Origin: JAYENK01 sp034722035
GTDB lineage: Bacteria; Patescibacteriota; Patescibacteriia; Patescibacteriales; UBA12075
Length of the DNA stretch: 8,405 bases
Direction: 5' to 3'
NCBI GenBank assembly: GCA_034722035.1
Contig: JAYENK010000041.1
Span: 1-8,405 of the forward strand
The position numbers were made by a program, and so were the translations under genes. Shown here in pieces: positions 1-5,802 of this stretch (the first letter of the stretch is position 1; every line of letters starts with the position of its first letter). Below the pieces are notes generated by a model. It ran no database searches, was not told where the DNA came from, and saw only the letters and a list, made by a program, of their open reading frames with translations.

Positions 1-309
1 ATGATCAAATTTTTCTTCTAGAAAATTCTCTTCAATATTAATTTCGGAAAATCTATAGCTAGAATATCTTTTTTGCGCGACTTTAATCATCTCGGGAGAA
101 AAATCAATCCCGGTCCCCTTTTTTGGTTTAATTTTTTCCAATAAAAAACCATTGCCGCAACCAATTTCAAGCAAACTGCCTTGAGCGCAATTATTAAATT
201 TAAAAAACCGCCCAAGATCACGATAATAATAACTGCTCTTTCTCAAATAACTTTCCCGCCTTAAAGCAAGCTTATTGTAATGCTTTTTAACCTTTTCTGT
301 TTTTATCAT
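1..309 (-). CDS. Class I SAM-dependent methyltransferase, N-terminal part (cut by left window edge)
   Basis: Reading leftward from an ATG at 309 gives 103 residues with no stop before the edge, so the C-terminal part lies outside. The visible part begins MIKTEKVKKHYNKLALRRES, then about residues 44-51 read LEIGCGNG, the glycine-rich SAM-binding motif I of class I methyltransferases. About 16 residues later GIDFSPEM gives the acidic end of strand beta-2 that holds the SAM ribose, and the last visible residues, EEKFDH, look like the start of the next core strand. Substrate is unknown. It follows the sulfotransferase stop with only three bases between (TAA TTT ATG), so it is almost surely co-transcribed. 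No Shine-Dalgarno sequence precedes it. The context suggests a glycan-modifying or housekeeping methylase, which is inference only. Confidence 0.85.
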   Translation of the reverse strand, partial: MIKTEKVKKHYNKLALRRESYLRKSSYYYRDLGRFFKFNNCAQGSLLEIGCGNGFLLEKIKPKKGTGIDFSPEMIKVAQKRYSSYRFSEINIEENFLEEKFDH

Positions 310-312
310 AAA

Positions 313-1152
313 TTATTTTTTAAAATACCAATCACATTTATCAACGCCGATTTCTTCTACGGCGCTATCTATATATATTAGATCATTCTCTGACAAATAA
401 TCAACGTATCCACCCACTTTCCCTTTTCTTACCTTGCCGGATTTGTCACCTTTGGATGCGTTCAAAATTCTATTATTAAATTTATTGATTTTTTCCATCT
501 TCTTCATATTCGAAAACGAAGCATAGTTGATTGCTTTATCTATAATATCAAGTTTCAATTTTTTATATCCAATAAATTTTAAGATTTTTTCAAATTCTTT
601 TTTTGTGTCATTTCGCAAGTCTTCATATTTTATCAATAAAAAATCTCCTGCCCGCTGTTTATTTAAAAACCATAAATTATAATAAGTGATTATTTTCTTT
701 ACTCCAAAATAATCACTTCGGACAAAATCAGATAAACTATTATCATAAGTGCTATCCCGCTTTTTCTCTTGAAAATAAGCTGACACCAAAACGTCTCTTA
801 TGTCTCTTATTATAAAAACAACCTTTTTATTTTTATAACGCCTGTTCTTAAATTTTAATTTTGTATACTTTGAATAATTATTTACATTAAAAGGACCCTC
901 GTGGCTAAATAAAATTCTGCCTTTCTTTGTTTTTCCGGATATTTTATAAGTATCTAGAATAATTTTTTCCGGCAAATCGTATTGCAAAGAAAAAAACTTT
1001 CCCAATAAAACCCGAAGCCAGGTTCGCCCGGTCTTGGGATAAGAAATGACAAAAATATCAGCAAAAATATTATGGATAGGATTAAGTAAGTTATCAAAAA
1101 TTCTTGACGGTTCCTTTAAACCTCTTTTTAAAAGTTTTATATAATATTTCAT
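313..1152 (-). CDS. PAPS-dependent sulfotransferase (Sulfotransfer_1 family)
   Basis: A 279-residue soluble protein, about the usual length for the family. Residues 38-45 (YPKTGRTW) form the 5'-phosphosulfate-binding loop. Residues 116-124 (RDIRDVLVS) match the 3'-phosphate-binding motif, with Arg116 and Ser124 the expected ligands. KYEDL at 175-179 and RKGKVGG at 242-248 match the late conserved blocks, the latter like the RKGxxG that closes over PAPS. His84 in FSHEG is a candidate catalytic base. The enzyme should move sulfate from PAPS to a hydroxyl or amine. The acceptor is unknown, but neighbours point to a glycan or glycolipid. The ATG lies one base after the TGA of the upstream glycosyltransferase (TGACATG), preceded by AAGGA six bases before the ATG, one of the few clear ribosome binding sites here. 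No PAPS synthesis genes are in view. Confidence 0.92.
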   Translation of the reverse strand: MKYYIKLLKRGLKEPSRIFDNLLNPIHNIFADIFVISYPKTGRTWLRVLLGKFFSLQYDLPEKIILDTYKISGKTKKGRILFSHEGPFNVNNYSKYTKLKFKNRRYKNKKVVFIIRDIRDVLVSAYFQEKKRDSTYDNSLSDFVRSDYFGVKKIITYYNLWFLNKQRAGDFLLIKYEDLRNDTKKEFEKILKFIGYKKLKLDIIDKAINYASFSNMKKMEKINKFNNRILNASKGDKSGKVRKGKVGGYVDYLSENDLIYIDSAVEEIGVDKCDWYFKK

Positions 1153-1153
1153 G

Positions 1154-2006
1154 TCAATTCCTTTTAGAGATTATAATAACCTCTGTAACAAAAGCTAAAA
1201 CGAATAAAAAGAAAGCGGTGAAGGTTATTATTATTGCCAAGCTTCCGATGTAGCCTTGGGCATTAATATCACGCAAAGTTCGGGCGATTCCCAATATCAA
1301 AGTTATCCCCGCAATCGGGCTCAACATTCGAAGTGGTTTAAAATACAAAAACATCTTAATAATTAAATTAATAAAAACAAAAAAATGAAAAGGCCTAATG
1401 CCAGAGCTACCGACTCTTTTGTAATATGGAATATCAACATATTTAACTGTGTAGTCGCTGGACATGCAAGCTAAGGTAATGGTGGAAGTAAAAGAAAATC
1501 CGGAAGGATACAAGGAGTAAAACTCCATCGCTACATCACGTCGAAACACGCGTAAACCGGAATTCAAATCCGGGATATTGCGACCCACTACAAAGCTAGC
1601 AATTTTCTTAAGAATATACTTAGCCGGACACCGACCCAAATGATCATTATCGGTTTGCCGTTTACCTACCACCATATCATATTTTGGCGTATGCTTTATA
1701 AGCTCGGGAATTTTATCAATCGGATAAGTGCCGTCCGCATCCGTAATTATAATCCATTTTCCTTTAGCGACTCGCAACCCCTTTTTAAGCGAAGCGCCAT
1801 AGCCAAGGTTGTAGGCATTTTCCAAATAAACAATATAACACTTCGCCAGATTTATCACTAGAGCCATCATTGATCGTTATTATTTCATAAGCAAAGCCAG
1901 AACCGTTCATAACAGCATGGCATTTTTGAATTGTGTCTTTAATGCATTTTTCCTCATTAAAAATCGGAATTAAAACCGAAAATTTGACATTATTATTCAT
2001 AATCAT
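1154..2006 (-). pseudogene. Frameshifted GT2 glycosyltransferase (DPM/polyprenyl-phosphate type)
   Basis: Two overlapping leftward frames together make one GT2 enzyme. The first (2006 to 1785) starts MIMNNNVKFSVLIPIFNEEK and reaches the NDGSSDKSGEVL block, then drifts into nonsense and stops. The second (readable from about 1834 to 1154) resumes with IVYLENAYNLGYGASL, DADG as the metal-binding DxD, IPDLNSGLRVF, YPSGFSF and two C-terminal membrane segments. Aligned to the intact paralogue at 5803-6693, the stretch between NDGS and YN is 46 bases rather than 60, so about 14 bases appear lost near 1834-1836. Restoring the frame needs a +1 shift, and no classical slippery site for that is visible. 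A real pseudogene is the simplest reading, but a sequencing error or true indel of another size is possible. The ATG at 2000 is an alternative start. Confidence 0.82.
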
Positions 2007-2031
2007 TATAACTAAAGTTTAAAATTTGCAA
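2005..2031 (-). promoter_or_regulatory. Candidate promoter for the leftward cluster
   Basis: On the minus strand, TTGCAA (2031-2026) is followed after 15 bases by a perfect TATAAT (2010-2005). The -10 box overlaps the first ATG (2006) and lies four bases ahead of the second (2000), so if used it would give an almost leaderless message, with spacing tighter than normal. A weaker alternative is TATAGT at 2049-2044, which would leave a leader of about 30 bases. AT-rich sequence yields such boxes by chance. Confidence 0.3.
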
Positions 2032-2053
2032 TTTTTTAATACTACTATATAAT
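2026..2053 (+). promoter_or_regulatory. gmd: Candidate sigma70-type promoter for gmd
   Basis: TTGCAA (2026-2031) matches the -35 consensus at four of six bases and is followed after 16 bases by a perfect TATAAT (2048-2053). Transcription would begin near 2060 and give a leader of about 100 bases that contains the ATTCGC repeats. The TTGCAA is its own reverse complement and also sits upstream of a minus-strand TATAAT. This is a sequence match only. Confidence 0.42.
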
Positions 2054-2106
2054 AACAAATGTTAGTAGAAACATCAATTTTATTTTTTATTAAATAATAT
2101 TTGCAT

Positions 2107-2150
2107 AATTCGCAATTTGCTATATTCGCATACAATTCGCGGAATTCGCA
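2107..2150 (+). repeat. Four ATTCGC-type direct repeats ahead of gmd
   Basis: AATTCGCA (2107-2114), TATTCGCA (2123-2130), AATTCGCG (2134-2141) and AATTCGCA (2143-2150) lie in 44 bases, with starts 16, 11 and 9 bases apart. The last copy ends nine bases before the gmd start codon. The last two copies together form a near-palindrome, GCGGAATTCGC. They could be protein-binding sites, a leader RNA element or a decayed tandem repeat; the sequence alone cannot decide. Confidence 0.6.
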
Positions 2151-2159
2151 TTATACCCT

Positions 2160-3338
2160 ATGAAGAAAGCACTTATTACGGGAATAACCGGACAAGACGG
2201 TTCATATCTAGCTGAATTACTCTTGGAAAAAGGCTATGAAGTTCACGGCATTATTCGTCGGGCCAGCACTTTTAATACAACTCGTATTGACCATCTTTAC
2301 CGTGATCCGCACGTCAACGGAATTGGGATGTATCTACACTATGGCGACTTATCAGACAGCTCTAGCCTAAATCGGCTTCTAGAAAAAACAGGACCAGATG
2401 AAATCTATCATTTGGGTGCACAAAGCCATGTTCGCGTTAGTTTTGATACACCGGAATTCACCGGCGACGTCACCGGCCTCTCCACTACCCGACTGCTGGA
2501 CGCAATCAAGGCCGTTGGTATCAAAACCAAATTTTATCAAGCCTCATCCTCAGAAATGTTTGGCATGGTAAAAGAAAAAGACTTACCAATTACAGAAAAA
2601 AATATCTTCCACCCCCGTTCGCCTTACGCCGTAGCCAAGGTTTACGCTTATTGGATGACTCGGAATTATCGCGAGAGCTATGGCATCTATGCCGTGAACG
2701 GCATATTGTTTAACCACGAGTCTCCGCGGCGCGGCGAAACCTTTGTGACACGCAAAGTGACGCGTGGCCTTTCTCGTATCAAACTTGGCTTGGATAATAA
2801 ATTGTATATGGGCTACCTTCACGCCAAACGCGACTGGGGTTATGCGCCTGATTTTGTTGAGGGCATGTGGCGCATGCTTCAACAAGACCAGCCGGATGAC
2901 TATATTCTTGCCACTGGCGAGACCCATACTGTAAAAGAAATGATAAATATTGCTGCCAAAGAACTTGATTTTGATCTTATCTGGAAAAGTGAAGGAATTA
3001 ATGAAAAAGGAATTGATCGAAATACTAATAAAACAATTATTGAAATCGACCCTAAATATTTCCGTCCAGCCGAAGTTGACGTGCTCTTGGGCGACTATTC
3101 TAAGGCGAAAAAACAAATGGGCTGGGAACCAAAAGTTAAATTCAAGGAGCTTATCGAAATAATGGTTCGGTCGGACTTTGACAATGAGAGTAAAAATATA
3201 TACAATCAACCGAAAAAAATTATAAATACTCCAAATAAAACAAAAACTCCCCTCGACCCATCCACTTCTTCAAACAAACAAAATAATTTTAATGATTCTG
3301 ATTATATTTTGAATTTAGATTTGTTTTCATCTAAGTAA
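2160..3338 (+). CDS. gmd: GDP-mannose 4,6-dehydratase with an extra C-terminal tail
   Basis: Cytoplasmic SDR-family enzyme converting GDP-D-mannose to GDP-4-keto-6-deoxy-D-mannose, the first committed step to GDP-L-fucose. The Rossmann motif GITGQDG occupies residues 8-14, and RRAS at 33-36 suits NADP binding. SSSE (129-132) with Tyr156 and Lys160 of YAVAK gives the catalytic set. NHESPRRGETFVTRKVTR (185-202), KRDWGYAPDFVEGMW (223-237) and RPAEVDVLLGD (302-312) are hallmark Gmd blocks. The family core ends near residue 340, but this protein has 392. The last 45 or so residues are Asn, Lys and Ser rich, low-complexity and probably disordered, with DNA far richer in AT than the core. The start is fixed by the Rossmann strand, although no Shine-Dalgarno sequence precedes the ATG and a TTATAC box sits only a few bases upstream. 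Confidence 0.97.
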   Translation: MKKALITGITGQDGSYLAELLLEKGYEVHGIIRRASTFNTTRIDHLYRDPHVNGIGMYLHYGDLSDSSSLNRLLEKTGPDEIYHLGAQSHVRVSFDTPEFTGDVTGLSTTRLLDAIKAVGIKTKFYQASSSEMFGMVKEKDLPITEKNIFHPRSPYAVAKVYAYWMTRNYRESYGIYAVNGILFNHESPRRGETFVTRKVTRGLSRIKLGLDNKLYMGYLHAKRDWGYAPDFVEGMWRMLQQDQPDDYILATGETHTVKEMINIAAKELDFDLIWKSEGINEKGIDRNTNKTIIEIDPKYFRPAEVDVLLGDYSKAKKQMGWEPKVKFKELIEIMVRSDFDNESKNIYNQPKKIINTPNKTKTPLDPSTSSNKQNNFNDSDYILNLDLFSSK

Positions 3339-3357
3339 AATTAGCTTAAAACAGGTT

Positions 3358-3393
3358 TAAAGTGACGGAAATAACCATATTTCCGTCACTTTA
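3358..3393 (+). terminator. Strong hairpin after gmd, possible terminator
   Basis: AAAGTGACGGAAATA (3359-3373) and its exact reverse complement (3378-3392) flank an ACCA loop, and a further T-A pair (3358 with 3393) makes a perfect 16-base-pair stem. It begins 20 bases after the gmd stop. The trailing sequence is TTGACGG rather than a run of T, so on either strand it is not a textbook intrinsic terminator. It may act as a terminator, a transcript-end stabiliser or an attenuator before fcl. Confidence 0.5.
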
Positions 3394-3404
3394 TTGACGG
3401 AAAT
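3363..3404 (+). repeat. Third copy of a hairpin arm, allowing an alternative fold
   Basis: TGACGGAAAT occurs in the left hairpin arm (3363-3372) and again directly after the hairpin (3395-3404), 32 bases on. The middle segment ATTTCCGTCA (3379-3388) is complementary to both copies. It can therefore pair backward in the 16-base-pair stem or forward in a 10-base-pair stem with loop CTTTAT (3389-3394). The two structures exclude each other. Confidence 0.65.
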
Positions 3405-3477
3405 CATATTATTATATGAACCAAGACAAGTGAGAAAAACAACATTAATTAACAAATTTTTAAATAATTTTAATAAT

Positions 3478-3483
3478 TATAAT
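3478..3483 (+). promoter_or_regulatory. fcl: Candidate -10 box close to the fcl start
   Basis: A perfect TATAAT ends ten bases before the fcl ATG (3494), which would place the transcript start only a few bases ahead of the codon. TTAACA (3449-3454) resembles a -35 box, but the 23-base spacer is too long for a standard promoter. No ribosome binding site is visible, which fits a very short leader. Chance occurrence in AT-rich DNA is a real possibility. Confidence 0.28.
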
Positions 3484-3493
3484 CTTATTTTCT

Positions 3494-4420
3494 ATGAACA
3501 AATCCGCTAAAATCTACATCGCCGGCCACCGCGGTTTAGTTGGTTCTGCTATTGTTCGACGACTCGAAAAAGACGGCTATAATAATTTAATTATCCGAAC
3601 TAGACAAGAATTAGATTTGACCAATCAACAAGCAGTTAAATCTTTTTTTGAAAGCGAAAAACCGGAATATGTTTACTTAGCAGCAGCTAAAGTTGGTGGC
3701 ATTATGGCGAACAAAACTTATCCGGCTGAATTTATTTATCAAAATTTACAAATAGAAGCAAATATCATCCATTTCTCTCATTTAAATAATATTAGAAAGC
3801 TTCTTTTCTTGGGTTCGTCCTGCATTTATCCAAAACATGCGCCTCAGCCAATGAAGGAGGAGCATCTGCTAACCGGTTTGCTTGAACCGACCAACGAGTC
3901 ATACGCGATTGCTAAAATCGCCGGCATAAAAATGTGCGAGTCGTACCGTCGACAATATGGAGACAACATGATATCAGTAATGCCGACCAATCTTTATGGC
4001 CCGGGTGATAATTTTGACTTAAAAAACTCCCATGTCCTACCAGCCATGATGCGTAAATTTCACGAGTCTAAATTAAACAACAACACCCCGGTCGAGCTCT
4101 GGGGCTCTGGCTCCCCTATGCGAGAATTCTTGCATGTTGATGACATGACCGATGCCTGCGTTTATCTTATGGATAATTATAATGAACAAGAATTCGTTAA
4201 CATCGGGACAGGAGAAGATGTTACAATCAAAAAATTAGCCGAAACTATTCAAAGAATTGTCGGCCACACTGGTGAAATAAAATGGGACAGTTCTAAGCCG
4301 GACGGCACTCCACGCAAATTGCTTGATGTTAATAAATTACATTCACTTGGCTGGAAACACAGAATCGAACTTGAGGACGGGATTAAAAATACTTATAATT
4401 GGTATTTAAAAAATTACTAA
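3494..4420 (+). CDS. fcl: GDP-L-fucose synthase
   Basis: A 308-residue SDR enzyme, normal length, which epimerises GDP-4-keto-6-deoxy-D-mannose at C3 and C5 and reduces C4 with NADPH to give GDP-L-fucose. GHRGLVG at residues 11-17 is the dinucleotide-binding loop, and AAAKVGGI at 63-70 is typical of the family. Ser108, Cys110, Tyr137, Lys141 and His180 correspond, each shifted by one, to the catalytic Ser107, Cys109, Tyr136, Lys140 and His179 of the E. coli enzyme. MPTNLYGPGDNF (163-174) and the REFLHVDD block (210-217) are also diagnostic. Every key residue is present, so the enzyme should be active. It pairs functionally with gmd, from which it is separated by 155 bases that include a hairpin. 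The next gene starts nine bases after its stop. Confidence 0.97.
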   Translation: MNKSAKIYIAGHRGLVGSAIVRRLEKDGYNNLIIRTRQELDLTNQQAVKSFFESEKPEYVYLAAAKVGGIMANKTYPAEFIYQNLQIEANIIHFSHLNNIRKLLFLGSSCIYPKHAPQPMKEEHLLTGLLEPTNESYAIAKIAGIKMCESYRRQYGDNMISVMPTNLYGPGDNFDLKNSHVLPAMMRKFHESKLNNNTPVELWGSGSPMREFLHVDDMTDACVYLMDNYNEQEFVNIGTGEDVTIKKLAETIQRIVGHTGEIKWDSSKPDGTPRKLLDVNKLHSLGWKHRIELEDGIKNTYNWYLKNY

Positions 4421-4429
4421 AAAAATAAA

Positions 4430-5707
4430 ATGAAAGGTATATTAAAAGGTATATTAAAAGGTCTATTAAAATATAGATTTATTATTTTAATAACAGTATC
4501 GGTTTTTTTTATTTCTGCCAATATTGCCTGGCTTAACCCTCGCCCGGATTTTGTAATAAAAACACACGAAAAAATCCCTCTTTTTTGGCAATATAATGTA
4601 GACTCTTCTCATGAATTTTTATCTGGTGCCTATTTCCCAGAATACTACGAACAAAATAACTTAAGAATTAATCGCCCCACCTATGCCTTTGGTACACGCT
4701 TTATCGGCGAAACTGTTGGTTTTGCTTTAAGCCCTTTTGTAAAACTAAACATTCTAGCCAAAGGAATCATCGGCTATATCAGTATTAAATTTATTTTTTA
4801 TTTATTCGGCGCTATTTGTTTATACGAAATAATCAAAAAATATTTAAACGAAAAAATCGCCTTATTATCAGTAATTATTACTTTTTTTCATCCTCATTCC
4901 ATTGAATTTGCTACAACTTTTAATTCCTCTGAGCTACAATTTATCATCCCAATAATTATTATTTATTTATTTTTAAATTTAGCCAAAGAATATTCACTCA
5001 AAAAAAACATTATCTATTCTCTACTTTTAGGACTAATAATGCTGGCTAAGCAAACTTATGCTGTCTACCTGGCAATTCTTCTTTTCTCATTTTTTTACAA
5101 AAAGAAATACAAAGAAAGCGTCTTGAGCGGTTTTATTCATCTTGTTCCACTGCTTGTTTGGTTGCTCTTCATAAAAATAAGTGGACTCGAATATTGGAAT
5201 CACGAAGTCCAAGCCTATGGCATGGGCGTCTGGCTTTTCGCTGAACTACCTTTTATGAATCCAATTGATATTATTCAGGTTGTAACGAGCTCCGTTATTG
5301 ACTGGTTAATAGTTTTGATTAAATATTTCCATATTTTTATATTTCTTGCCCCTTTTGCTTTTATGAATGATAAAATCAAAAATATCTTTAATAAAAACAC
5401 CACTATTTTTTCTCTACTTTTCATTTTCTCGGTCTGGCTCCAAATTTTTGCCTCCCGTTCTTATGCCTGGTATATGAGCAGTGATATCGCTATCCTCATT
5501 TTCCCCTTAGCTATTCTTGCAATTTACGCTGTATTAAAAAAATACAATCTCAAAAAAGCCATAATACCGCTTACCGGACTTTATATAATACTAAGTTTAA
5601 TTTCATTCATAAATCTCCCCTGGATACATCCTTATGATCAGATTAATAAATTGGAAGGAAAGGATGAGAAGATTGAGAGTATTAAGGGTGGGGTTTTGAC
5701 TGAGTAA
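4430..5707 (+). CDS. Polytopic membrane protein, possible GT-C-fold glycosyltransferase
   Basis: A 425-residue protein with about nine or ten hydrophobic segments, roughly at 17-35, 112-134, 142-155, 168-186, 193-220, 233-250, 285-312, 325-342, 349-368 and 376-396. After the first segment comes a long polar loop (about 36-111) with acidic residues including Asp40, Glu47, Asp58 and Glu62. This layout, one helix then a large outer loop with acidic residues then many helices, resembles GT-C enzymes that use polyprenyl-phosphate sugars, but I see no signature that proves it, and a polymerase-like or other membrane role remains open. The N-terminus MKGILKGILKGLLKYR comes from three 12-base tandem repeats. 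It lies nine bases after fcl, so probably in the same transcript, with a surface-glycan role inferred from context. No Shine-Dalgarno sequence is seen. Confidence 0.85.
   Translation: MKGILKGILKGLLKYRFIILITVSVFFISANIAWLNPRPDFVIKTHEKIPLFWQYNVDSSHEFLSGAYFPEYYEQNNLRINRPTYAFGTRFIGETVGFALSPFVKLNILAKGIIGYISIKFIFYLFGAICLYEIIKKYLNEKIALLSVIITFFHPHSIEFATTFNSSELQFIIPIIIIYLFLNLAKEYSLKKNIIYSLLLGLIMLAKQTYAVYLAILLFSFFYKKKYKESVLSGFIHLVPLLVWLLFIKISGLEYWNHEVQAYGMGVWLFAELPFMNPIDIIQVVTSSVIDWLIVLIKYFHIFIFLAPFAFMNDKIKNIFNKNTTIFSLLFIFSVWLQIFASRSYAWYMSSDIAILIFPLAILAIYAVLKKYNLKKAIIPLTGLYIILSLISFINLPWIHPYDQINKLEGKDEKIESIKGGVLTE
4433..4468 (+). repeat. Three 12-base tandem repeats at the start of a membrane-protein gene
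   Basis: AAAGGTATATTA occurs at 4433-4444 and 4445-4456, and AAAGGTCTATTA at 4457-4468. The units encode Lys-Gly-Ile/Leu-Leu three times directly after the start Met. Being a multiple of three, changes in copy number would keep the frame and lengthen or shorten the positively charged segment ahead of the first membrane helix. Confidence 0.8.
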
Positions 5708-5724
5708 ACAAACATTTGTTTTTT
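5706..5724 (+). terminator. Weak AT-rich hairpin with T run after the 4430-5707 gene
   Basis: AAACAA (5706-5711) and TTGTTT (5716-5721) flank an ACAT loop and are followed by TTT. It begins inside the TAA stop codon. The stem has only one GC pair, so termination would be weak, but the shape is that of an intrinsic terminator. Confidence 0.28.
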
Positions 5725-5744
5725 ACGAGACAATATTGTATAAT
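5716..5744 (+). promoter_or_regulatory. Candidate sigma70-type promoter for the GT2-methyltransferase-flippase run
   Basis: TTGTTT (5716-5721) and a perfect TATAAT (5739-5744) are 17 bases apart, with TG directly before the -10 box. Transcription would start near 5751, about 50 bases ahead of the GT2 start codon at 5803. A second TATAAT at 5789-5794 lies eight bases before that ATG and could give a leaderless message. Either would let the downstream genes be expressed apart from gmd and fcl. Confidence 0.38.
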
Positions 5745-5802
5745 TTAATCAATAAATGCTCTGTGCGATGGGTGTTTTTTGTTTTAATTATAATCCAAAA
5801 AT

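Noticed and set aside
1154..1156. UGA read as glycine (code 25), as in some Candidate Phyla Radiation lineages
   Set aside because: No conserved position in any gene here is encoded by TGA, and the single TGA lies exactly where the GT2 protein should end, one base before the next start codon.
1640..1861. Plus-strand open frame of 73 codons
   Set aside because: It lies opposite the conserved part of the frameshifted GT2 gene and its translation has no recognisable motif.
1785..1870. Programmed ribosomal frameshift in the GT2 gene instead of a mutation
   Set aside because: A +1 shift would be needed. The AAAA run nearby would favour -1, no stop or rare-codon pause site like that of prfB is present, and the region is also short by several codons against the paralogue.
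2107..2150. ATTCGC repeats as a CRISPR array
   Set aside because: Units are only about eight bases long with irregular 9 to 16-base steps and no spacers, and no cas gene is present.
2950..3162. Plus-strand frame of 70 codons in another phase of gmd
   Set aside because: Fully inside a well-conserved part of gmd, with no independent start signal or motif.
2583..3209. Minus-strand open frame of 208 codons inside gmd
   Set aside because: Gmd on the other strand has every catalytic motif; the antisense translation resembles nothing and reflects base composition of the conserved core.
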